DNA of 64,000 bases from positions 434,001-498,000 of the forward strand of contig NZ_FNON01000005.1 of NCBI RefSeq assembly GCF_900107045.1. Direction: 5' to 3'. The DNA comes from Amycolatopsis xylanica. Lineage in GTDB: Bacteria; Actinomycetota; Actinomycetes; Mycobacteriales; Pseudonocardiaceae. This document shows positions 35,511 to 42,959 of this stretch, piece after piece. The translations under genes were made by a program, and so were the position numbers. The notes beneath the pieces are model-generated. The model did not search any database. It saw only the letters and a program-made list of their open reading frames with translations, and was not told where the DNA came from. Position 1 is the stretch's first letter. Every line of letters starts with the position of its first letter.

Positions 35511-35820
35511 CTCGTGCGCGTTGCGGGCGGTTCTATTGAGGGGGAACGCAAAGGTGGCGTGACTGTCGGCTTGGGCTCGGGGGTCGTGAGTGGTACGGCC
35601 GGTTCTAACCGGCCTAAACACTCACGACCCCCGGGGGACCCGGCTCGCAGTCGGTGGGCTTGGGTCAGGGCCTCCCTCACCCGAACCCACCGAGTCAGGG
35701 CCTCCCTCACCCGAAATATCGGGTGAGGGAGGCCCTGACCACCTGCAACCGGGTGAGGAAGGCCCTCACCCAGCCGCATCGGGCACGCCACATTTGCCCT
35801 CCCCCTCAATAACCGGCCAA
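35511..35820. mobile_element. MITE-like composite element, copy 1
   Basis: About 300 bases without a gene, nearly identical to the reverse complement of 49630-49950, with some six differences counted by eye. Its left end (TCGTGCGCGTTGCGGGCGGT, then TTGAGGGG) matches both ends of copy 2. Its right end is replaced by half of another repeat (AACCGGCC to CACTCACGACC, 35811-35836). Inside are one GTCGTGAGTG hairpin and several GTGAGGG/CCCTCAC hairpins. A non-autonomous element mobilised elsewhere in the genome is the best explanation. Confidence 0.7.
35579..35632. repeat. GTCGTGAGTG hairpin repeat, copy 2
   Basis: Outer arms GGGGGTCGTGAGTG and CACTCACGACCCCC enclose the palindromic GGCCGGTTCTAACCGGCC. 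It lies inside the composite element downstream of the ABC exporter and may terminate its transcript. Confidence 0.85.
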
Positions 35821-35873
35821 AACACTCACGACCCCCGGCGACGGGATCCCCTCGCGCCAGCCGGACACGGCTT

Positions 35874-35924
35874 GCGCGAGTGGTACCTCTGCTCCGTTGG
35901 ACGCAGCAGAGGTACCACTCGCGC
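35874..35924. repeat. 20-bp perfect-stem hairpin
   Basis: Arms 35874-35893 and 35905-35924 are exact reverse complements (20 bp, core GTGGTACCTCTGCT) with an 11-base loop. This hairpin family differs from the others in the island. A weaker inverted repeat of AGCGAGGGCACC type follows at about 35958-36004. No gene lies near enough for an operator role. Confidence 0.8.
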
Positions 35925-36090
35925 CGACACCCACCCTGATCCGAGCCTGGTCACGCAGCGAGGGCACCCCCGAGTGCTTACTACGCGCTCAAGGGCACCC
36001 TCGCTTCACAGAGCACCCACCTCGAACCCGGCCAAGGAAATCCGCGCCGCCAGCCCCGGAACACGCCATATCTGACCTGCCCTCAATAGC

Positions 36091-36390
36091 TTGGTGAGGG
36101 AGGCCCTCACTGCGCGGGCTCGGGTGAGGGAGGCCCTCACTGCGCGGGCTCGGGTGAGGGAGGCCCTCACTGCGCGGGCTCGGGTGAGGGAGGCCCTCAC
36201 TGCGCGGGCTCGGGTGAGGGAGGCCCCCACCGCGCAGGCTCGGGTGAGGGAGGCCCTCACTGCGCGAGCCTGTATGAGGGGAGCCTTCATCCAGCCATGC
36301 GTGATGAGGGGAGCCTTCATACAGCGTGGGTCGGATGAAAGGAGCCTTCATACGGCGTGGGTGTGATGAAGGGAGCCCTCATACAACCCC
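36091..36390. repeat. Tandem array of about ten 30-bp hairpin units
   Basis: Six near-perfect 30-bp units (36091-36270) each carry GTGAGGG-AGG-CCCTCAC plus a TGCGCGGGCTCGG spacer. Then four diverged 30-31-bp units (36271-36390) have the core ATGAAGG-GAG-CCTTCAT or intermediates. Both arms change together, so the hairpin is kept while its sequence drifts. The array stays open in several frames only because 30 is a multiple of three. Around it (35508-36452) I see no gene. Confidence 0.85.
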
Positions 36391-36411
36391 GCGTGACCCA
36401 GGCCGATCCCA

Positions 36412-36460
36412 GGGTCGTGAGTGTTCCGGCCGGTTAGAACCGGCCGCAACACTCACGACC
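36412..36460. repeat. GTCGTGAGTG hairpin repeat, copy 3
   Basis: GGGTCGTGAGTG, GGCCGGTTAGAACCGGCC and CACTCACGACC in order. It closes the repeat island and provides the TGA stop codon of the minus-strand beta-lactamase-fold gene (36453-36455), so it also ends that gene. Confidence 0.85.
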
Positions 36461-37613
36461 GCAGCGAGGCGAAGACCGCGTTCACGAGCGCCATCTTGCG
36501 CGGGTCGTCGCGCAGGAGCGGGCCCATCTGGTTCATCGTGTAGCCGAAGGCGATCCCGGCCTCGGGATCCGCGCCGCCGGTGGACCCGCCGAAACCGTCA
36601 TGGCCGAACGCGCGCGGGTTGGGACCAAAGGCCTTCTCCTCGCTGCCGAGATAGAACCCGAGCGCCCACTCGTTGCCGAGGCCGCCGACGAGGTCGACTT
36701 CACGGCCTTGGCCCGTGCGCGCGGTTTCCACCGTCTGCGCAGACAAAAGCGAGCCGTCGAGCAGCGCGCCGTACAGCGAGGCGATCGCGCGGGCGGTGGC
36801 GTGGCCGTTGGCCGCGGGGATCTGGGCGGAGCGCCAGGCCGGGTCGTTCGCGTGGTGGCCTTCGATCCGGGGGTTGACCAGTGCGGCGAGCGCGACCGGG
36901 CCGGCGTTGGCGAAGGCCGTCGCGAGCGCGCTGGCGGCTTCGGAGGTCATCACCGGCTCGACCATCTCGGAGCAGCGTCCGTGCTCGGACGCGGGGAGTC
37001 CGATGTGGAAGTCGAGGCCGAGCGGGCCGGCGACGTTCTCCTGGAAGTACGTGCCGACCGGCTGGCCGGTGATCCGGCGGATGACCTCGCCGACCATGAA
37101 GCCGTACGACATCGCCTGGTAGCCGCTCGCGGTGCCCGGCTCGAAATGCGGGGCCTGGGCGGCCAGCAGCGCGGTCATCGCGTCCCAGTCGAGCACGGTC
37201 TCGAGGCCGATCGGATGGTCGAGGCCGACGCCGGTCACCCCGGAGCGGTGGGAAAGCAGCCACCGCACCGGGATGTCCTGCTTGCCCGCTGCCGCGAACT
37301 CCGGCCAGTAGCGGGCGACGGGCGCGTCGAGGTCCAGCAGCCCGCGCTCGGCGAGCTGGTGCGCGCAGACCGCGACCGCGCCCTTCGTGGTGGACCAGAC
37401 GTTGGTCAGCGTGTCCGCCGCCCACGGCCTGGTCTTGTCCGCGTCCGCCCACCCCGCCCACAGGTCGACGACCGTCGCACCGTTATGGGTCACCGCGAAC
37501 GCGGCGCCCAGTTCCCCCCTGGCGTGGAAGTTCTCCTCGAAGGCCCGGCGAACCGGCTCGAAGCCTGCCGCGCACTCGCCGTGTATCTGGACTGTGAGGG
37601 TCTGGTTCGCCAT
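36453..37613 (-). CDS. Beta-lactamase-fold serine hydrolase (class C/esterase VIII type)
   Basis: A 386-residue serine hydrolase of the beta-lactamase/penicillin-binding fold. The nucleophile motif is STTK (in NVWSTTKGAVAV), the second motif a Tyr in SGYQAMSYGFMVGEV, and the third position HDGFGGS. No signal peptide is visible, so a cytoplasmic esterase is more likely than a resistance enzyme. ATG start with AAGGGAG upstream. The promoter side contains the palindrome ACCGACTGGTCGGT and a fragment of a divergent TetR-like gene, suggesting it was once, or still is, repressed by a TetR protein. Confidence 0.83.
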   Translation of the reverse strand: MANQTLTVQIHGECAAGFEPVRRAFEENFHARGELGAAFAVTHNGATVVDLWAGWADADKTRPWAADTLTNVWSTTKGAVAVCAHQLAERGLLDLDAPVARYWPEFAAAGKQDIPVRWLLSHRSGVTGVGLDHPIGLETVLDWDAMTALLAAQAPHFEPGTASGYQAMSYGFMVGEVIRRITGQPVGTYFQENVAGPLGLDFHIGLPASEHGRCSEMVEPVMTSEAASALATAFANAGPVALAALVNPRIEGHHANDPAWRSAQIPAANGHATARAIASLYGALLDGSLLSAQTVETARTGQGREVDLVGGLGNEWALGFYLGSEEKAFGPNPRAFGHDGFGGSTGGADPEAGIAFGYTMNQMGPLLRDDPRKMALVNAVFASLRS

Positions 37614-37648
37614 GGGGGCGCTCCCTTGGTCAGCGTTGACGCGAGGAC

Positions 37649-37662
37649 ACCGACTGGTCGGT
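37649..37662. promoter_or_regulatory. TetR-type operator ACCGACTGGTCGGT
   Basis: Perfect palindrome (ACCGAC-TG-GTCGGT) in the 70 bases between the esterase start and a divergent TetR-like fragment. Symmetric sites of this form are typical for TetR-family repressors. Since the adjacent repressor is broken, either another TetR uses the site or it is a relic. Confidence 0.5.
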
Positions 37663-37684
37663 ATGTCGTAGCATGTGAGCCGTC

Positions 37685-37756
37685 GTGACCGAAGTCAAGG
37701 AGCACTACCAGCCGGAGCCGCGCGGCTACGCTAAGGCGGGAATCCTTGGTACGTAA
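37685..37756 (+). pseudogene. Remnant of a TetR-family regulator (N-terminus only)
   Basis: A 23-codon frame from GTG reads VTEVKEHYQPEPRGYAKAG and then stops. The stretch up to RGYAK looks like the disordered lead that precedes the HTH in many actinobacterial TetR proteins, but the HTH itself is missing. It runs into the 3' end of the convergent SIS gene, overlapping by 31 bases, as if a deletion joined the two. The assignment rests on resemblance only. Confidence 0.4.
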
Positions 37757-38454
37757 CGTGAAAGCAGTGAAGCGTTGGCGGCATCGCCGCCTTCGACGTT
37801 GGAGCTTCGCCACAGTGGCACGTCGACGCCTGCCGCCGTACCGAGGTCCAGCACGCGCGTCAGCACGAGGTTCCACAGGTAGGCGTTGACCACAGTGGAC
37901 AGCGGCGCGGTGACCGGCGCCTCGGCGGGGTAGCTGGAGTCGCCGACCCTGATGCCGGTGTCGATCACGACCGTGCCCTCGGCGGCCAGCGTCGAGGACG
38001 AGCGCTTCGGCGCCGCCGCGATGCACGCGCGCGAGGTCACCGAGATCACCGACGCGCCGCGCTTCTTGGCGCTGATGGCCAGCTCGACCGGGTACGGGTT
38101 GACGCCCGAGGTGGAGAACACGACCAGCACGTCGCCGGGGCCCGGCGGCTTCTGGTCGAGCACCTCGTCGGCCAGCCCGCTGCGGCGCTCGGTGGCGGTG
38201 CTGTGCTGCGCGCCGTGCAGCGGCAGCAGCTCCGGGTGGTAGAGCGGGTACACGTTGGCCAGCCCGCCCGCGCGGTAGAAGGTCTCCGCGACCGCGGCCA
38301 GCGAGTGCCCGGCGCCCGCGCTGAACACCAGCGCGTCGGCGCGGATGGTGTCCAGGATCAGCCCGGCGGCCTCGTCGATCTGCTTCTCGTTCGTCCGTTG
38401 CGCTTCGGTCAGGATCTCCGAGGCTTGGTCCCACAGTTGAGTGGTGCTCACCAC
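37726..38454 (-). CDS. SIS-domain sugar phosphate-binding protein
   Basis: A 242-residue protein with a single SIS fold. The first phosphosugar loop is VFSAGAGHSLAAVAETFYRAGG and the second VVFSTSGVNPYPVELA, each preceding a helix as in sugar isomerases and phosphosugar-binding regulators. There is no HTH, so it is more likely an isomerase-type enzyme, perhaps in amino-sugar metabolism. The GTG start at 38454 follows GGAAGGGCGG. It is isolated from sugar genes here, and its 3' end overlaps the TetR remnant. Confidence 0.75.
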   Translation of the reverse strand: MVSTTQLWDQASEILTEAQRTNEKQIDEAAGLILDTIRADALVFSAGAGHSLAAVAETFYRAGGLANVYPLYHPELLPLHGAQHSTATERRSGLADEVLDQKPPGPGDVLVVFSTSGVNPYPVELAISAKKRGASVISVTSRACIAAAPKRSSSTLAAEGTVVIDTGIRVGDSSYPAEAPVTAPLSTVVNAYLWNLVLTRVLDLGTAAGVDVPLWRSSNVEGGDAANASLLSRYVPRIPALA

Positions 38455-38577
38455 ACCCGCCCTTCCAGTTGACGATCAGCGGCGAATCTATCGCGCGAGG
38501 ACCGGGAATAGCGGGACAGAATGGCCGGGTTGGGCTGGTTGGACGCGCCGGTCCCAGCTGACGGGAGGAGTACACGG

Positions 38578-39273
38578 GTGAGTGACGGGCTTCCGGTGGT
38601 GACGGTCCGGCGGGCGGCCGGACCGGTGCGGGCGGTGGTACTGGTGCTGCACGGCGGCGCCGAGCGCGGGCTGAGCCCGACCAAGCCGTGGCGGCTGGCG
38701 TATCTGCGGATGGTGCCGCTGGCGAAGGCGGTGCACCGGGCGGCGCGCGGGCGCGGGGTCGAGGTCTGGCAGCTGCGCAACCGCGTCCGCGGCTGGAACG
38801 CCCCCGACCTCGATCCGGTCAAGGACGCCCGCTGGGCGCTGGAGCGGATCCACGCCGAGCACCCCGGGGTGCCGATCATCCTCATCGGCCACTCGATGGG
38901 CGGACGGGTGGCGTTCCGCGTCGCCGACGACCCGGCCGTGGTGGCCGTCTGCGGGCTCGCGCCGTGGACACCGGCGCGGGAGCCGGTAGGGGCGCTGGAC
39001 GGGCGGACCGTGCTCATCGTGCACGGCACCAGCGACCGGATGACCGATCCGGCCGAGTCCTTCTTCTACGCGGGCCGCGCGCAGCCGGGCGCGACCAGGC
39101 TCGCCCGGTTCGAGGTGGCCGAGGAGGGGCACGCGATGCTGCGCCGGGCCGGGGTCTGGACCCGGCTGGTGGTGGCGTTCGTGCTCGACGTCGTATCGGG
39201 TGAATCCGGCGACGAGACATTGGCCTCGGCCTGGACCAAGCCGGCGGCGGAGCGGCTGCGAATCCCGGTGTGA
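38578..39273 (+). CDS. Alpha/beta hydrolase
   Basis: A 231-residue alpha/beta hydrolase. The oxyanion strand is VLVLHGGAERG, the nucleophile elbow IGHSMGGR, the acid probably Asp in HGTSDRMTD, and the catalytic His in EEGHAMLR. It is small, lacks a lid domain and has no signal peptide. I chose GTG 38578 because GGAGGAG sits seven bases upstream; an in-frame ATG at 38521 would add 19 unlikely residues. It lies 56 bases before the methyltransferase gene on the same strand and could be co-transcribed. Confidence 0.8.
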   Translation: MSDGLPVVTVRRAAGPVRAVVLVLHGGAERGLSPTKPWRLAYLRMVPLAKAVHRAARGRGVEVWQLRNRVRGWNAPDLDPVKDARWALERIHAEHPGVPIILIGHSMGGRVAFRVADDPAVVAVCGLAPWTPAREPVGALDGRTVLIVHGTSDRMTDPAESFFYAGRAQPGATRLARFEVAEEGHAMLRRAGVWTRLVVAFVLDVVSGESGDETLASAWTKPAAERLRIPV

Positions 39274-39329
39274 ACCGCCGGGCTGGAATACCATGGGGTA
39301 TCGGCGGAATGAGGTTGGGAGGAACTGCC

Positions 39330-40571
39330 TTGACCACGTCGAGCGTTGACCGGAACGCGCGCCGGGAGTCCGAAGAGGACCGTTGGCCGGGACTGGCGGA
39401 CGCGCCGCGTTCGCCGCTGCGCGCTCGCATCGCCGAGAGCCTGTTCCGCCGGGCCGTGCGCCCGCTGGACGTGCGCGTCGTCTTTCCCGGTGGCGAGGTG
39501 CTGGGCTCGGGTGGCGAAGGCGCGCCCGAGATGCGGCTGCACCGGCCGTCGGCGTTCTTCCACCGGCTCGGGGTGGACGCGAAGATCGGCTTCGGTGAGT
39601 CCTATATGGCCGGTGACTGGAGCTCCGACCGCCTGGCGGAGCTGCTCACCCCGTTCGCCGCGCGGATGGCGACGCTGATTCCGCCCGCGCTGCAACGGTT
39701 CCGCCGGTTCGTCGACCGGCGGCACCCGGCGAGTGAGCGGAACACCATCGAGGGCGCGCGGGCGAACATCCACCGCCACTACGACCTGTCCAACGACCTG
39801 TTCGCCACCTTCCTCGACGAAACGATGATGTACTCGTCGGCGTTGTTCGGCCCGGGCGACGACCTCTCCGCCGCACAGCACCGCAAGATCGACAGCGTGC
39901 TCGACTACGCGGGCGTGCGCGAGGGCAGCGACGTGCTCGAGATCGGCACCGGCTGGGGCGAGCTCGCCATCCGCGCTGCCCGGCGCGGCGCGCGGGTGAC
40001 GTCGCTGACCATCTCGGAGGAGCAGCGGGCGCTGGCGACCCGCCGGATCGCCGAAGCGGGGCTGAGCGACCGCATCGACGTCCAGTTGTGCGACTACCGT
40101 CACTCCGAGGGCGAGTACGACGCCGTCGTGAGCGTCGAGATGATCGAGGCGGTCGGCGCCGATTACTGGCCGACGTTCTACGCCACGATCGGGCAGCGGC
40201 TACGGCCGGGCGGGCGGTTCGGGCTGCAGGCCATCACCATGAACCACGACCGGATGCTGGCGAGCGCGGCCTCCTACACCTGGGTGCACAAGTACATCTT
40301 CCCCGGCGGGCTGATCCCGTCGGTCGTCTCGATCGAGCAGGGACTGGCCGAACACGCTCAGCTCACCTCACAGGGACTGCGTGAGTTCGGGCAGGACTAC
40401 GCGCGCACGCTGAAAATGTGGCGCGAGCGGTTCACCCAGCGGTGGGCCGAGGTCGCCGATCATGGCTTCGACGAGGTGTTCCGCCGCATGTGGGAGTTCT
40501 ATCTCGCCTACTCGGAGGCCGGTTTTCGCTCCGGTTACCTCAAGGTGCACCAGTTTGGGTTCGTCCGATAA
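39330..40571 (+). CDS. Cyclopropane-fatty-acyl-phospholipid synthase-like methyltransferase
   Basis: A 413-residue SAM-dependent methyltransferase of the CFA synthase/UfaA family. The N-terminal part includes GFGESYMAGDW, typical of the family's lipid-binding region. The SAM motif is VLEIGTGWGELAIRAA; further signatures are HYDLSNDLFATFLDETMMYSSALF and VSVEMIEAVG. It modifies double bonds of membrane phospholipid acyl chains. TTG start at 39330 with GGGAGGA upstream; the preceding alpha/beta hydrolase may be co-transcribed. Confidence 0.87.
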   Translation: MTTSSVDRNARRESEEDRWPGLADAPRSPLRARIAESLFRRAVRPLDVRVVFPGGEVLGSGGEGAPEMRLHRPSAFFHRLGVDAKIGFGESYMAGDWSSDRLAELLTPFAARMATLIPPALQRFRRFVDRRHPASERNTIEGARANIHRHYDLSNDLFATFLDETMMYSSALFGPGDDLSAAQHRKIDSVLDYAGVREGSDVLEIGTGWGELAIRAARRGARVTSLTISEEQRALATRRIAEAGLSDRIDVQLCDYRHSEGEYDAVVSVEMIEAVGADYWPTFYATIGQRLRPGGRFGLQAITMNHDRMLASAASYTWVHKYIFPGGLIPSVVSIEQGLAEHAQLTSQGLREFGQDYARTLKMWRERFTQRWAEVADHGFDEVFRRMWEFYLAYSEAGFRSGYLKVHQFGFVR

Positions 40572-40670
40572 CGGGCAAATACCCAACCTGTCGGGGTGCC
40601 GCGCGTCCTTACACAGAGGGCCTGCGGTTCACTGGGGGCCCCAGACGCCGATGAGAACGGGTGATGAGCG

Positions 40671-41852
40671 ATGAGTTACGGCGGCAACGACGGCGGCTAC
40701 CGGCCGCCCGCGAGGCCTCGCCAGTCCTCACCGCGGCCACGGCAGCACACCAGGATGATGCCGCTGCCGGGCCACTCCGACCGGAGCGACTACTACGACG
40801 ACTCACCGGTACGCACGCCGCCACCGCCGCCTCCGCCCCGGCAGATGCCTCCTCAGGAGCAGCCGCCGATGGGCGGCCAGCGTCCGCCTCGGCGGCGTAA
40901 ATGGGGCTTCGGGCGCGTGCTGCTCACGATCCTGCTCGTGTTCGTGGTGTTCCTCGCGGGTGTGTGGGTGTACCTCGAGTTCTCGATCAACCGCACCGAC
41001 GCGGTACACGATTACTCGGGCCGGCCGGCGGCCGCTTCGGGCACCAACTGGCTCATCGTGGGCTCCGACAGCCGCGACGGCCTGACCGAGGCCGACATCG
41101 AGCGACTGTCCACAGGGGACAGCAAGGCGGCCGGTGGCGGCAAGCGCACCGACACGATCATGGTCGCGCACATCCCCGACAACTCCACCACGCCGACGCT
41201 GCTGAGCCTGCCGCGTGACTCACAGGTCAAGATTCCCGGCCACGGCACCAACAAGATCAACGCCGCGTTCTCACTCGGCGGCGCCCCGCTGCTGCTGGAG
41301 ACCGTCGAAGGCGCGACCGGGCTGCGCATGGACCACTACGCCGAGATCGGCTTCGGCGGGTTCGCGAAGATCGTCGACGCGATCGGCGGCGTGAACATGT
41401 GCCTGGACAAGGAAATGGACGACACCATGACCGGGGTCAAGCTCCAGCCGGGGTGCCAGGACCTCGACGGCGCGCAGGCGCTCGGCTTCGTCCGGATGCG
41501 GCACAGCTCGGCGACCCCGCGCTCGGACCTCGACCGGGTGGCCAACCAGCGCAAGTTCATCGGCGCCATGGTCAGCGAGATCGCCAGCCCCGGCACGCTG
41601 CTCAACCCGTTCGACCTGTTCCCGCTGCTGGCCACCGCGCCGGACGCGCTGACCATCGACTCCGGCGACCACCTGCACAACCTGGTGGGCCTGGCGATGG
41701 CGATGCGCGGCATCTCCACCGGCGGCGTCGTCACCACCACCGTGCCGATCACGGACGCGTCCGCGGAGCGGTGGGACAAGGTCAAGTCCAAGGCGCTGTT
41801 CGACGCGATGCGCGACGACACGGCCATCCCGGACAACGTGATCGTGAATTAA
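40671..41852 (+). CDS. LytR-CpsA-Psr (LCP) family cell-wall ligase
   Basis: A 393-residue single-pass membrane protein. A Pro/Arg-rich cytoplasmic segment (1-78) precedes one membrane helix (about 80-103) and the extracytoplasmic LCP domain: WLIVGSDSRDG, KRTDTIMVAHI and LLSLPRDSQVKIPG, with the conserved Arg/Asp set for pyrophosphate and metal. LCP enzymes attach glycopolymers such as arabinogalactan or teichoic acid to peptidoglycan. ATG start at 40671, 100 bases after the methyltransferase. Confidence 0.9.
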   Translation: MSYGGNDGGYRPPARPRQSSPRPRQHTRMMPLPGHSDRSDYYDDSPVRTPPPPPPPRQMPPQEQPPMGGQRPPRRRKWGFGRVLLTILLVFVVFLAGVWVYLEFSINRTDAVHDYSGRPAAASGTNWLIVGSDSRDGLTEADIERLSTGDSKAAGGGKRTDTIMVAHIPDNSTTPTLLSLPRDSQVKIPGHGTNKINAAFSLGGAPLLLETVEGATGLRMDHYAEIGFGGFAKIVDAIGGVNMCLDKEMDDTMTGVKLQPGCQDLDGAQALGFVRMRHSSATPRSDLDRVANQRKFIGAMVSEIASPGTLLNPFDLFPLLATAPDALTIDSGDHLHNLVGLAMAMRGISTGGVVTTTVPITDASAERWDKVKSKALFDAMRDDTAIPDNVIVN

Positions 41853-41903
41853 GTGCTCGTGAATTAGCTGGCACGGCCAGGGTTTCCGCGGGACCATGCT
41901 CCG

Positions 41904-42458
41904 ATGGAGCGACCCGCGGAAACCCTGCCCGGTCCGGACTTCGAACTGCGGCGCTGGCGAGCGTCCGACGCCGGGCTGGTGCACAGCGCGGTCAACAGCT
42001 CGCTGAGCCACCTCGAACCCTGGGTCGGCTGGGTCGCCAACGGCTACTCGATGGCCGACGGGACCGAGTTCGTCACCCGCGCCCGCGAGACCTGGGAAGC
42101 CGGGAAGACCTTCGACTACAAGATCCTCGTCGGCGGCGAGCTGGCGGGCGCGTGCGGGCTGATGACCCGGCGCGGGCACGGCGGCCTGGAGATCGGGTAC
42201 TGGCTCACGCCCGGGCACACCGGCCGCGGCCTGATGACGCGGGTCAGCGCCGTGCTCGTCGACGAAGCGTTCCGCGTCGGCGCCACCCGGGTCGAGATCA
42301 TGCACGACGAGAAGAACGTCCGCAGCGGCGCGATCCCGCGCAGGCTCGGGTTCACCGAGGTCGAGCGGCACGAGGCCGACGAACCCGGCGGCTGGGCCTG
42401 CAACGGCGTTCACATCGTGTGGCGGCTCACGAATCCTGGCGGTCCCGCAGCACCTTGA
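41904..42458 (+). CDS. GNAT acetyltransferase, RimJ/RimL type
   Basis: A 184-residue GNAT protein. FELRRWRASDAGLV opens the fold, EIGYWLTPGHTGRGLMTR carries the acetyl-CoA loop, and IMHDEKNVRSGAIPRRLGF is the typical Asn/Ser motif of protein N-terminal acetyltransferases. The target is unknown. It has a 32-base tail-to-tail overlap with the peroxiredoxin gene. Confidence 0.85.
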   Translation: MERPAETLPGPDFELRRWRASDAGLVHSAVNSSLSHLEPWVGWVANGYSMADGTEFVTRARETWEAGKTFDYKILVGGELAGACGLMTRRGHGGLEIGYWLTPGHTGRGLMTRVSAVLVDEAFRVGATRVEIMHDEKNVRSGAIPRRLGFTEVERHEADEPGGWACNGVHIVWRLTNPGGPAAP

Positions 42459-42888
42459 GCGCGGTGTCCGCGTGGATCGTGAAGTTCAGCTCGCTCTTGA
42501 TGACCTCGAGGACCTTGCGGTCGGTGTCGATGACGAACGTGTGCCGTTTCGCGTGCAGCAGCGGGTTGAAGCGGCGCCAGACTCCGAACTTCTTGGCGAC
42601 CTCACCGTCCTCATCGGACAGAAGCGGGTAGTCGAAGCCGTTGGCGTCGGAGAACATCCGCTGCTTCGCGACCGAGTCGGGGCTGATGCCGACCCGCTGC
42701 GCGCCGACCTCGGCGAACTCGGCGGCCAGGTCGCGGAAGTGGCAGCTCTCCGCCGTGCAGCCGCCGGTCATCGCGGCCGGGTAGAAGAACAGGACCACCG
42801 GCCCCTTCGTGAGGAACTCCGACAGTGTGCGCTCCTCACCCTGGTCGTCGAGCAGGGTGAAGTCCGGGGCGAGGTCTCCCTGGTCCAT
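42427..42888 (-). CDS. Peroxiredoxin, BCP/PrxQ type
   Basis: A 153-residue thioredoxin-fold peroxidase. The active segment reads MTGGCTAESCHFRD, with peroxidatic and resolving cysteines five residues apart as in atypical two-Cys BCP/PrxQ enzymes; the usual Pro two residues before the first Cys is Gly here. It reduces hydrogen and organic peroxides using thioredoxin. ATG 42888 has AAAGGAC upstream; an upstream GTG/ATG would add 11 residues. The 3' end overlaps the convergent GNAT gene. Confidence 0.88.
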   Translation of the reverse strand: MDQGDLAPDFTLLDDQGEERTLSEFLTKGPVVLFFYPAAMTGGCTAESCHFRDLAAEFAEVGAQRVGISPDSVAKQRMFSDANGFDYPLLSDEDGEVAKKFGVWRRFNPLLHAKRHTFVIDTDRKVLEVIKSELNFTIHADTALKVLRDRQDS

Positions 42889-42959
42889 GGAGGTCCTTTC
42901 GGGGTCGACGGCGGTTCTCACCGGTATTCGGCGCCGCTGCCGCCCGGGATTGCCCCAAC

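Noticed and set aside
36091..36366. Repeat protein frame (VREALTARA units) across the tandem array
   Set aside because: The 30-bp period keeps several frames open on both strands; no ribosome binding site, and stem covariation points to structure, not coding.
36091..36390. CRISPR array
   Set aside because: Units are contiguous with nearly identical spacers and have no cas genes; they are simple tandem hairpins.
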